Assembly (NCBI RefSeq): GCF_020523925.1
Contig: NZ_JAJAPW010000008.1
Span: 1 to 64,000, forward strand
Direction: 5' to 3'
From: Neotamlana laminarinivorans
GTDB lineage: Bacteria; Bacteroidota; Bacteroidia; Flavobacteriales; Flavobacteriaceae
Length of the DNA stretch: 64,000 bases
Shown here: piece after piece, positions 38,771 through 45,900 of the stretch
Layout: each line of letters starts with the position of its first letter
Position numbering within the stretch: position 1 is the stretch's first letter
Notes under the pieces: generated by a model
Told to the model about the DNA's origin: nothing
The model's input: only the letters and a program-made list of their open reading frames with translations
Databases searched by the model: none
Made by a program: the position numbers and the translations under genes

Positions 38771-38859
38771 AATGTCACACTGAGCGCAGTCGAAGTGATT
38801 TCATTTCTAAAATCATATAAATTACTTCATTGGGTTTCGACTGCGCTCAACCTGACATT
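38771..38859. repeat. Palindromic repeat element 1 (left of the GIY-YIG gene)
   Basis: The left arm reads CACTGAGCGCAGTCGAAGTG and the right arm GTTTCGACTGCGCTCAACCT. TGAGCGCAGTCGAA pairs with TTCGACTGCGCTCA to make a long hairpin with an AT-rich loop that includes ATATAAATTACTTC. The same element occurs in full at 39340 and 39457. Confidence 0.92.
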
Positions 38860-38934
38860 TGAATTTAAATATATTAAAATAAAAATAACATCACTGTTAC
38901 CGTTTAAGCGCTTATTATCTTTAAAACATTACAA

Positions 38935-39249
38935 CTAATCACCTTTATACTTAAAATGAGTAGCATTTCTACATTCAGATAAAATTTGCAACATATCAAA
39001 ATCACCTTTTATTAACGCCTCTTTTTTTGACCTTGACCATTTTTTGATTTTCTTTTCAAAATAAATGGCTTGAAGAACATCATTAAAGGATTCATAAAAA
39101 ACAATTTCTAGAGGTCTTCTTTTATAAGTATAACAATCTCTTTTTATACCATTTTGATGTTCTAAAAATCTTCTTTCTAAATTATTAGTTATACCAGTGT
39201 AATATGAACTATCAGAACACTTAAGTATGTAACCTTGGTACGTTAACAT
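38935..39249 (-). CDS. Small GIY-YIG nuclease-domain protein
   Basis: Starting at the ATG at 39249 gives 104 residues (MLTYQGYILKCSDSSYYTGI). The frame stays open to 39327, but that extension only translates the neighbouring repeat arm, so the shorter start is chosen. The UPF0213/YhbQ-type GIY-YIG motif is complete: YIL-x10-YTG, then TNNLERRFLEHQNG with the catalytic Arg, and the metal-ligand Glu in YESFNDVLQAIYFEKKIKKW. It is likely a stand-alone single-domain endonuclease. It sits inside an array of palindromic repeats, and its 5' region abuts a half-repeat. Confidence 0.9.
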   Translation of the reverse strand: MLTYQGYILKCSDSSYYTGITNNLERRFLEHQNGIKRDCYTYKRRPLEIVFYESFNDVLQAIYFEKKIKKWSRSKKEALIKGDFDMLQILSECRNATHFKYKGD

Positions 39250-39284
39250 ATTCTCTTTATTTGTTATATAAATTTTAGTAATTA

Positions 39285-39312
39285 GGGTTTCGACTGCGCT
39301 CAACCTGACATT
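39285..39312. repeat. Right arm only of the palindromic repeat (truncated element 2)
   Basis: GGGTTTCGACTGCGCTCAAC followed by CTGACATT, identical to the right arm of element 1. The left arm and loop are missing: at the expected place there is GIY-YIG upstream sequence. It is followed by a 27-bp spacer and then element 3. Confidence 0.92.
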
Positions 39313-39339
39313 TGAACTTAATAACATTAAACTAAACGC

Positions 39340-39429
39340 AATGTTTCACTGAGCGTAGTCGAAGTGATTTTTATTTCTGAAACAATATAAATTACTTCAT
39401 TGGGTTTTGGCTGCGCTCAACCTGACATT
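39340..39429. repeat. Palindromic repeat element 3
   Basis: Full element of 90 bp: left arm CACTGAGCGTAGTCGAAGTG, AT-rich loop (TTTCTGAAACAATATAAATT), right arm with one change (TTTTGGCTGCGCTCAACCTG). A 27-bp spacer (TGAACTTAACAACTTTAAAA then CAAACGC) leads to element 4; the preceding spacer has the same length and nearly the same sequence. Confidence 0.92.
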
Positions 39430-39456
39430 TGAACTTAACAACTTTAAAACAAACGC

Positions 39457-39547
39457 AATGTCTCACTGAGCGTAGTCGAAGTGCTTTTTATTTCTGAAAC
39501 AATATAAATTACTTCCATTAGGTTTCGACTGCGCTCAACCTGACATT
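39457..39547. repeat. Palindromic repeat element 4
   Basis: Full element of 91 bp with the same arms and loop as element 3. The start-to-start distance from element 3 is 117 bp, so elements 2, 3 and 4 form a head-to-tail tandem array of repeat plus spacer. It ends 28 bp before the stop of the sensor kinase gene. Confidence 0.92.
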
Positions 39548-39575
39548 GAACTAAAGAAGTAACATTCCTAAAATG

Positions 39576-40397
39576 TTAATCAAACGGATATTTAATAACC
39601 ATTTTAACGCCTTCGTTGGGTTGTGATATAAGTTCAAAACTCGCATTAACTAAATTGGCTCTGCTATTCATATTTAATAACCCTGCGCCTTTTTTAACTG
39701 TGTTTACATCAAAACCTATTCCGTCGTCTTCTGCGGTTATTATTAAATCTTCTGGGGTGTAATTGAGAGTAACGCTTAAGTTTTCGGCTTCAGAATATTT
39801 AACTGAGTTAGATAGAAATTCTTGTAAAATTCTAAAAATAATTATTTCGTGCTTTTTATTTGAAAACTCAATTTTATCACCAATTATTTTTAATTCCGCG
39901 GAAGCGAATTTCATTTTTTGTAAACGCTTCAATTCATTGCTTATAGATTTTTCAAAACCAATATTTAAAACAACCTCGTTATTTAACGTTCTTGAGAGTT
40001 GCCTAACTTCGTGTAGGCTTTGGCTTAAGGCTTCGGTAGTGTCTTTAAATTTTTCTTTTACATCATCTTGAACTTGCATTTTTAATATACTTAATTGCAT
40101 GCTAGCAAATGAGAGCAGTTGGCCAACATTATCGTGCAATTCCCAACCTATGTTTTTTAAAGTTTGTTCCTGTGTTTCGGTTTGCGCTAATACAATTTCT
40201 TGTTCAAAGGCTTGTTTCTGTTTTATTTTTTCGAGTAACAACTTATTTTTTCGTTTTTGAAAAACAATAAAAAACAGAATAACTAAGGAGGTAATAATAA
40301 CCAAAACGGCTATCATATAAACCAATAAATAACGTTCGGCAGCTGTAGTAGCTATACGATCTGTGTTTTGAACGAAAATAAAATTAAAATAAAACAT
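39576..40397 (-). CDS. NarX/DesK-type (HisKA_3) sensor histidine kinase
   Basis: The frame opens at 40505, but the ATG at 40397 leaves a compact N-terminus before a single transmembrane helix (LLVYMIAVLVIITSLVILFFIVF) and is preferred: 273 residues. The H-box is IGWELHDNVGQLLSFASMQL; the ATPase part shows LQEFLSNSVKYS, EDDGIGFD and GAGLLNMNSRANLV. Kinases of this type normally pair with a NarL/LuxR regulator encoded next door, but none is present; downstream is only the repeat array. Signal and partner unknown. Divergent from the TonB-C gene. Confidence 0.92.
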   Translation of the reverse strand: MFYFNFIFVQNTDRIATTAAERYLLVYMIAVLVIITSLVILFFIVFQKRKNKLLLEKIKQKQAFEQEIVLAQTETQEQTLKNIGWELHDNVGQLLSFASMQLSILKMQVQDDVKEKFKDTTEALSQSLHEVRQLSRTLNNEVVLNIGFEKSISNELKRLQKMKFASAELKIIGDKIEFSNKKHEIIIFRILQEFLSNSVKYSEAENLSVTLNYTPEDLIITAEDDGIGFDVNTVKKGAGLLNMNSRANLVNASFELISQPNEGVKMVIKYPFD

Positions 40398-40703
40398 AAA
40401 ACTATTTGCAAATTTTAAAATTTGCCTACTCAAAAATACATAATTAAACATGTATGCAATATTACAAACCAGAAATATAATTATTTTACAAAATGTTATA
40501 AGCAATGTATTAAAACCTTAAACACGAATATTTAAATAAAACATAAGATTTAACTTACTAAAAAACACTTAATAGGCAACAAAAAACATCTTATAGACAA
40601 AAATTGTAGTTTATCTCATTTTTTTTAATAAATTTAACACTTTAACTTGTTTTTGTGCAGTTAAACAAAACAAACATAATCACAAACCCAAATTATTACT
40701 AAC

Positions 40704-41177
40704 ATGAATAAAAACTACTTAACACAAAAAAAACATTACTTATTTGTAATGCTTTTAATTATTTTAATTGTGCCAACCACCAGCGCTTTTAAACCTGTAA
40801 TATTAAACTCTGATGAAATTATAGAATTTTATTCTGCCGATAATGTTCCCTTGTTTAAAGGTTGCGAACGATCTGGATCTCGTAAAGAAGATGTTGCTTG
40901 TTTTAACGAAAAAATAACAAAACACATTAAACGCAATTTTGTTTATCCTGAAGAGGCTTACAGAAAAAAAATAGAAGGACGCGTTTGGGTTACGTTTATT
41001 ATAGATAACGCAGGTAAGGTAAAAGACATTAAAGCAAACGAACCTAACCACAGCAAAACACTAGAAGATGAAGCTGTACGTATTGTTTCTTTACTTAGAA
41101 AATTTACACCTGGTGTACACAATGGCAAAATTGTAAACGTAAAATACGGTATGCCAATTACATTTAAATTACATTAA
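40704..41177 (+). CDS. TonB C-terminal-domain protein
   Basis: 157 residues. An N-terminal hydrophobic segment (YLFVMLLIILIVPTTSAF) acts as signal or anchor, then a TonB_C domain: PLFKGCERSGSRKEDVACFN, YPEEAYRKKIEGRVWVTFII and GMPITFKLH. This is the short energy-transducer-like form common in Flavobacteriia, without a Pro-rich spanner or ExbB/D genes nearby, so a full TonB energising role is doubtful; it may instead interact with SusC-type receptors or act in the periplasm. Followed by a strong terminator. Confidence 0.85.
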   Translation: MNKNYLTQKKHYLFVMLLIILIVPTTSAFKPVILNSDEIIEFYSADNVPLFKGCERSGSRKEDVACFNEKITKHIKRNFVYPEEAYRKKIEGRVWVTFIIDNAGKVKDIKANEPNHSKTLEDEAVRIVSLLRKFTPGVHNGKIVNVKYGMPITFKLH

Positions 41178-41204
41178 TTGTTTTTATAACTACAACGTTA
41201 TAGA

Positions 41205-41243
41205 TAAAAAAAGCTGCAATTTTAAAATTGCAGTTTTTTTTAT
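41205..41243. terminator. Bidirectional Rho-independent terminator
   Basis: The perfect 20-bp palindrome CTGCAATTTTAAAATTGCAG at 41214-41233 is flanked by an A-run on the left and a T-run on the right. It sits between the convergent TonB-C gene and the membrane gene at 41255, so it serves both. Confidence 0.9.
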
Positions 41244-41254
41244 CTTATTCTTTT

Positions 41255-41968
41255 TTAAGACGACTTAACCTCTATTTCTGGCTTACAATAAATTAATGCA
41301 AAAGTAAAAGTGAAGTACATAAAAGCATTTGCAAACAAATAAATTTGCCATTTTAAGAAAATAAAATTCCAATCGCCATTATGGTGGTACAAATCGTAAA
41401 ACACTAAAGGCGTTATAATTAACCACCAAATAAAAATTGCAGCACTTATATAAAAGTTTAAACTTTTATAAAAGGTTAATATACTATTACTCTGTAATAC
41501 CTCTATAAAATAAAAAATAGTACACATAAAAATTATTACAGCTCCTAATATACTTATAATAGGGAAAGATTTGATAAAATAATCATCCCAATTAAATATT
41601 ATATAAATAATACAGAATACTAAAAATAGATAACTAGCGTACTTTAAAACAGTTTTAAAAACTATGTTTTTTAAAATTTTGCGGTAATAAAAAGCAAAAA
41701 ATAGAATAGCTCCCAGACTCCAAAATAAAGTAGACCACCAGTAATTCCAAGATAACTTGGTATTATGTAGAAACTTTAAAATACCATTTTTAATAAAAAG
41801 AGGATAAAATGATAAAGTATCGCAAATGGTTAAATAAACTAAAAACCATATAAAATACTTAGCAGCTGTAAGTTTATAGTTTTTGTATAAAACTAAACCC
41901 GTAACAGCTGCCAAACATTCTATCAAAAAAGTTATTAAATAATAATAATCTTTTAAAAAATCATTCAT
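41255..41968 (-). CDS. Multi-pass membrane protein of unknown function
   Basis: 237 residues with about seven predicted transmembrane helices and short, mostly aromatic- and Lys-rich loops; no charged catalytic motif stands out. It starts 7 bp after the stop of the 41976 gene and ends at the shared terminator. I do not recognise the family; topology resembles small 7TM sensory-type membrane proteins of Bacteroidota, which is only an impression. Confidence 0.65.
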   Translation of the reverse strand: MNDFLKDYYYLITFLIECLAAVTGLVLYKNYKLTAAKYFIWFLVYLTICDTLSFYPLFIKNGILKFLHNTKLSWNYWWSTLFWSLGAILFFAFYYRKILKNIVFKTVLKYASYLFLVFCIIYIIFNWDDYFIKSFPIISILGAVIIFMCTIFYFIEVLQSNSILTFYKSLNFYISAAIFIWWLIITPLVFYDLYHHNGDWNFIFLKWQIYLFANAFMYFTFTFALIYCKPEIEVKSS

Positions 41969-41975
41969 TTAAAAA

Positions 41976-42500
41976 TCATGGGTATTCTCCTGTACCATTA
42001 CCGCCATTATTTAACGGAGGTAAAGGAATATTATCGTCAGTAGGTGGTAAACTAATATTAAAACTACTAGCCATAGCTTTATTTTCCTGGCCAGTTGGTG
42101 CAATAAATAAGGTGTTGCGGTGGCGCTTTGTTGGCCTACCAGTATCGTTGCCATAATTTGCAAAATACACACGTAACCCAGTAAACGTGTAACCTAAAGA
42201 GTCGGCACCGTATTCTGCGTATGCTAAATACTCGTTTATATCTTCTATAGACCACCAAACCGAAAGGGTTTGTTTTCTAGGGCCTTCAACCTCAAAAGTA
42301 GAGTCTATTTCTTTAGGGTTGTATATTCCCCAATTTTGACTATACTTAGTTGCTTCTGCAATAGAAATAGTATCCTTTGGTGGTTTTGCTGCCATTTTTT
42401 TAATGGGTGGCATTTTTGATGTTGCATCTTTTGGGCAAAAATAATAGGTAACTATACTACCTATAATAATCCCTAAAAAAAGGTAAAGTAATTTTTTCAT
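41976..42500 (-). CDS. Single-pass membrane-anchored protein of unknown function
   Basis: 174 residues. One N-terminal transmembrane helix (LLYLFLGIIIGSIVTYYF), then a soluble domain with WWSIEDINEYLAYAEYGADS and FTGLRVYFANYG, and a Pro/Asn/Gly-rich tail ending NGGNGTGEYP. The domain is not one I can name, though the segment looks conserved (aromatic and Gly residues in a compact fold). Upstream of the 7TM gene in what looks like an operon (7-bp gap). Confidence 0.6.
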   Translation of the reverse strand: MKKLLYLFLGIIIGSIVTYYFCPKDATSKMPPIKKMAAKPPKDTISIAEATKYSQNWGIYNPKEIDSTFEVEGPRKQTLSVWWSIEDINEYLAYAEYGADSLGYTFTGLRVYFANYGNDTGRPTKRHRNTLFIAPTGQENKAMASSFNISLPPTDDNIPLPPLNNGGNGTGEYP

Positions 42501-42565
42501 ATCATGTTATTATTGTTAATATGAGGTTAAAAGTAATAAAATCTTTTAACTATTAAATTATTTGT

Positions 42566-43192
42566 TTAAGAAGGAAATCCCAACATAGCTCCCATGCCTA
42601 CCGTAAACAACCAACACCCGTAAATGGCATGCTCTACAGATACTAATAGTGTAGATTTTGTTTTTGTATAGGTTAACGCAAATAAAACACCGCCTATAGC
42701 TGTTAATACCATTACCAAGATATTTTTAAAAAATATATGCCCTAAACTAAATACAATAGCATTTATAAAAATTAAAAGTTTAGTGCTTTTAAACAACTTA
42801 GTGTAACGTGTAAAAAAAAATGTACGATACAATAACTCCTGCGGATATACCGAAAACAAACTATAAACAAATAAAATAAATAGCCAGATTTTTGGTTTAT
42901 GCAACACCACTTTAAACAATACCTGTTGGTTGGTTAAAAGCACATAAACCGAGGTTATAATTGCAATAATTAAAAATTTTAGCAAAGTGGCTTGCCAAAA
43001 CTTGGGCCAATTAATGTGTTTATTTATTTTAAATTTTTGGTTTTCAATTTTTAATAACACATAAATTATATAAGCAAAACCTGTAACTCCTAAAGCTAAT
43101 TTTATGTAAACTGTGTACGGTAACGCAAAACTAACAGGCAATAAAATAAATATTATAAAAAACTCGGAGGCTTTATATAGTTTTGAGTTCAT
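42566..43192 (-). CDS. CPBP family intramembrane protease-like protein
   Basis: 208 residues, six or seven transmembrane helices. The CPBP/Abi (Rce1-like) signature is recognisable: VYPQELLYRTFFFTRY for motif 1 and FSLGHIFFKN for the histidine motif. Motif 1 has Gln-Glu where the classic form is Glu-Glu, a change that may weaken metal-dependent hydrolysis. Members act as prenyl-protein-type proteases or in bacteriocin self-immunity; the role here is unknown. It lies 65 bp upstream of the anchor-protein gene on the same strand. Confidence 0.82.
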   Translation of the reverse strand: MNSKLYKASEFFIIFILLPVSFALPYTVYIKLALGVTGFAYIIYVLLKIENQKFKINKHINWPKFWQATLLKFLIIAIITSVYVLLTNQQVLFKVVLHKPKIWLFILFVYSLFSVYPQELLYRTFFFTRYTKLFKSTKLLIFINAIVFSLGHIFFKNILVMVLTAIGGVLFALTYTKTKSTLLVSVEHAIYGCWLFTVGMGAMLGFPS

Positions 43193-43362
43193 TTATTTAC
43201 ATTTTTTAATAATCTGAAAATTAATATTTTTTAAGAGTTTATATTAAAAATTTTCAGGATTTTCAACTCTTTAATGCCTTCATAATTAAAAACCAAAGCG
43301 CATTTTAATTAAAAAAACTAACTAAAAATAACCCTTTAAAAAATTTTAAGAAAAATTAATTA

Positions 43363-43821
43363 CTAAAACTTAATAACTGTAGAGTGTTTAACTTCGTTAA
43401 TAACAAACATACTATGCGTACTGCCTATATGGCTAATTGTAGTAAGCTTACTAACCATAAAAGCTCTAAACTCATCCATATTTTCAACTAAAACTTTTAA
43501 TAAATAATCGTAATCGCCACTAAGGTGAAAACACTCCAAAACCTCAGGTATTTTGGCTACTTCACGCTCAAATTGCATAACATAATCTTGGGTGTGTTGC
43601 ACTAATTTAATATGGCAAAACACAACAAAGTTTTTATTAATTTTTGCTTTATTAACCAAAGCTACGTAACCATCAATAAAACCAGCACGCTCTAACTTTT
43701 TTATGCGTTCGTAAACTGCTGTAACCGATAAACTAAGCTTTAAAGACAACTCTTTATTAGTTTGTTTACTATCGGTTTGTAATAGTTCTAGTAGTTTCTT
43801 ATCGGTTGTATCGAAAATCAT
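43363..43821 (-). CDS. Lrp/AsnC family transcriptional regulator
   Basis: 152 residues. Winged helix-turn-helix at 1-60 (LLELLQTDSKQTNKELSLKL, SVTAVYERIKKLERAGFIDG), then a RAM effector domain (VFCHIKLVQHTQDYVMQFER, ECFHLSGDYDYLLKVLVENM). Divergent from the Cys/Met PLP enzyme at 44177 with a 355-bp intergenic region. The pairing suggests it senses an amino acid (for example methionine or branched-chain products) and controls that gene, as MdeR does for mdeA in Pseudomonas. Confidence 0.94.
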   Translation of the reverse strand: MIFDTTDKKLLELLQTDSKQTNKELSLKLSLSVTAVYERIKKLERAGFIDGYVALVNKAKINKNFVVFCHIKLVQHTQDYVMQFEREVAKIPEVLECFHLSGDYDYLLKVLVENMDEFRAFMVSKLTTISHIGSTHSMFVINEVKHSTVIKF

Positions 43822-44176
43822 AAGTGATAATTATTCTAAAAAAATGCCAAAAAACATATTATTTAGATTTATTTTTTACTGTAAAACATAAATATAAACT
43901 TATTTTCTAATAAAAACTATTTATATTGATTTTTAAACTAAATAGATTCATTTTTGATGACATTTTTAGTTTGACTTCAAGTTTTATGTTGTTCCGATTT
44001 ACTTCGGAATAACATAATCTGAAGTTATAATAAAAACAGCCTCTCGGTATAACAAGCGAAGCACCACCAATTGAAGCTACTAATTAACAAACAAGTGTTT
44101 GTTAGAGTTATTCTTAGGAAGTAGAACTGTATCGAGAATCAATCAACCATTAAATCAATCAAAAAAAATATTTTCT
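43822..44176. promoter_or_regulatory. Divergent control region between the Lrp gene and the PLP enzyme
   Basis: This 355-bp stretch is AT-rich on the Lrp side. It contains a hairpin at 43986-44015 and a longer leader toward the PLP enzyme with no coding sequence. Lrp-type binding sites are expected here but degenerate; none could be assigned with confidence. No riboswitch core was recognised. Confidence 0.4.
43986..44015. repeat. Palindrome ATGTTGTTCCGA/TCGGAATAACAT
   Basis: Arms of 12 bases with one mismatch around a short TTTAC-type loop. There is no following T-run on either strand, so it is not a good terminator. It may be a dispersed short repeat, an attenuator-like hairpin in the PLP-enzyme leader, or a regulator site. 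Confidence 0.5.
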
Positions 44177-45382
44177 ATGAGCTTTAAACCAGCAAACAAT
44201 ATACAAGACTTACAATATTTTGGTGAATTTGGAGGCGTAAACCCTTCTATTTCAGATTCTTCAACCTATACTTTTTTATCAGCAAAAACCATGTTCGATA
44301 CTTTTGAAGGTAATGCAGATGGCTGTTATTTATACTCACGCCACTCATCGCCTTCTAATTTATATTTAGGCGAAGCCTTAGCAGCTATGGAAGGCACCGA
44401 AACAGCAAATGTTACCGCTTCTGGAATGGGCGCTATAACAGCTGTTTTAATGCAACTCTGTAATGCAGGCGACCATATTGTTTCTAGCCGAACTATTTAC
44501 GGTGGTACTTATGCTTTTTTAAAAAACTTTACACCAAAATTTAATATAAAAACCTCGTTTGTAGATATTACTAAACTTGAAGCTGTTGAAGCTGCTATAA
44601 CACCAAATACTAAAGTAATTTACTGCGAAGCTGTAAGCAATCCGCTTTTAGAAATTGCAGACATTAAAAGCTTATCGCAACTGACAAAAAAACACGGCTT
44701 ACAATTAATTGTAGATAATACGTTTTCGCCTTTATCAATATCGCCTGCTGTTTTGGGTGCAGATGTAGTTATACACAGTTTAACAAAATTTATTAATGGC
44801 TCTAGCGATACTGTTGGTGGTGTAATTTGTGGCACACAAGAGTTTATAAACAACCTAAGAAATGTAAACAACGGTGCCGCCATGCTTTTTGGTAGCACTA
44901 TGGATAGTTTACGTGCTGCTTCTATTTTAAAAAACTTACGTACGTTGCATATTCGTATGCAACAACATAGTAAAAATGCTTTGTATTTAGCTAAAAAATT
45001 TGAATCTGATAGTTTAAAAACGGTTTATCCAGGCTTGGATTCGCACGCATCTCACGAGTTATTTAAAACAATGATGAATAAAAACTACGGGTTTGGAGGT
45101 ATGCTAACTATTGATGTTGGCTCTTTAGATAAAGCCAACGAACTCATGGAACTTATGCAACATAAAAATTTAGGTTATTTAGCAGTTAGTTTAGGGTTTT
45201 ATAAAACGTTGTTTAGTGCTCCTGGTACTTCAACATCTTCTGAAATACCTGAAGAAGAACAAAAAGAAATGGGTTTAAGTGATGGTTTAATACGTTTCTC
45301 TATTGGTTTAGATGATGATATTGAACGTACTTACCAAATGATTAAAACATGTATGGTTGAATTAAATATTCTTGAACATTAA
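44177..45382 (+). CDS. Cys/Met-metabolism PLP enzyme, methionine gamma-lyase-like
   Basis: The frame is open from 44099, but the ATG at 44177 (MSFKPANNIQDLQYFGEFGG) gives the expected start: 401 residues. PLP signature: the Schiff-base lysine is in VVIHSLTKFINGSSDTVGG, and substrate-side motifs YSRHSSPSNLYLGEALAAMEG and VTASGMGAITAVL are typical of the cystathionine gamma-synthase/methionine gamma-lyase fold. Whether it cleaves methionine, homocysteine or forms cystathionine is not decided. The divergent Lrp regulator argues for a catabolic lyase role. Confidence 0.88.
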   Translation: MSFKPANNIQDLQYFGEFGGVNPSISDSSTYTFLSAKTMFDTFEGNADGCYLYSRHSSPSNLYLGEALAAMEGTETANVTASGMGAITAVLMQLCNAGDHIVSSRTIYGGTYAFLKNFTPKFNIKTSFVDITKLEAVEAAITPNTKVIYCEAVSNPLLEIADIKSLSQLTKKHGLQLIVDNTFSPLSISPAVLGADVVIHSLTKFINGSSDTVGGVICGTQEFINNLRNVNNGAAMLFGSTMDSLRAASILKNLRTLHIRMQQHSKNALYLAKKFESDSLKTVYPGLDSHASHELFKTMMNKNYGFGGMLTIDVGSLDKANELMELMQHKNLGYLAVSLGFYKTLFSAPGTSTSSEIPEEEQKEMGLSDGLIRFSIGLDDDIERTYQMIKTCMVELNILEH

Positions 45383-45750
45383 TGTAATCGGTTAATTTTT
45401 TGAGTTAAATCAATAATATCTTTTTGCACTTTAGTTTTAATACTTAAAATTTCAGCTACTTGTTGTTCACCACCTTTATAACTTGTACTCATCTCTAAAG
45501 TTAGTATGTAATTTAATAATTTTAAATGGGCTTTTAGTTTTTTATTATAAACTTCGGTTAAATGGGCTTTTGTAGTGCAAATTCGTTTCACTGAACTATT
45601 TTTAACATAAACCGATTTTGATTTATTTATATTATTTGCAAAATAATTAATAAAAATAGGTTTTAATTGAAGTGCAAAAAACTGTTTATAAGTGGTGCAA
45701 ATAAATAGTAGTACCAAGCTAAAAATAAGTAGGCTAAAAAAGGGAGTCAT
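45379..45750 (-). CDS. Small membrane-anchored protein of unknown function
   Basis: 123 residues. One N-terminal transmembrane helix (FFSLLIFSLVLLFICTTY) followed by a basic, mostly helical domain that ends in a coiled-coil-like stretch (VAEILSIKTKVQKDIIDLTQ). It overlaps the end of the PLP enzyme gene by 4 bp on the opposite strand. No family recognised. Confidence 0.5.
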   Translation of the reverse strand: MTPFFSLLIFSLVLLFICTTYKQFFALQLKPIFINYFANNINKSKSVYVKNSSVKRICTTKAHLTEVYNKKLKAHLKLLNYILTLEMSTSYKGGEQQVAEILSIKTKVQKDIIDLTQKINRLH

Positions 45751-45900
45751 AAAATGGAATTAAATTAACTGTTCTATCTGATTGTTATACTATTACGACA
45801 CAAAATCTAATTTTTGGTCACACCAAACAAAAAGAGATAAGCCTCATAATTTGTAAAAAAACGAAGTTTATTGTAACATTACATCTGTAAAACTTTCCAA

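Noticed and set aside
39250-39327. N-terminal extension of the GIY-YIG protein
   Set aside because: It only translates the half palindromic repeat and is not like any GIY-YIG N-terminus; the ATG at 39249 is used.
38771-39547. Repeat array considered as CRISPR or as Rho-independent terminators
   Set aside because: The spacers are near-identical 27-mers rather than unique, and the hairpins lack T-runs.
44016-44176. SAM or other riboswitch in the leader of the methionine gamma-lyase-like gene
   Set aside because: No conserved core of the known SAM riboswitch classes could be found in the leader.
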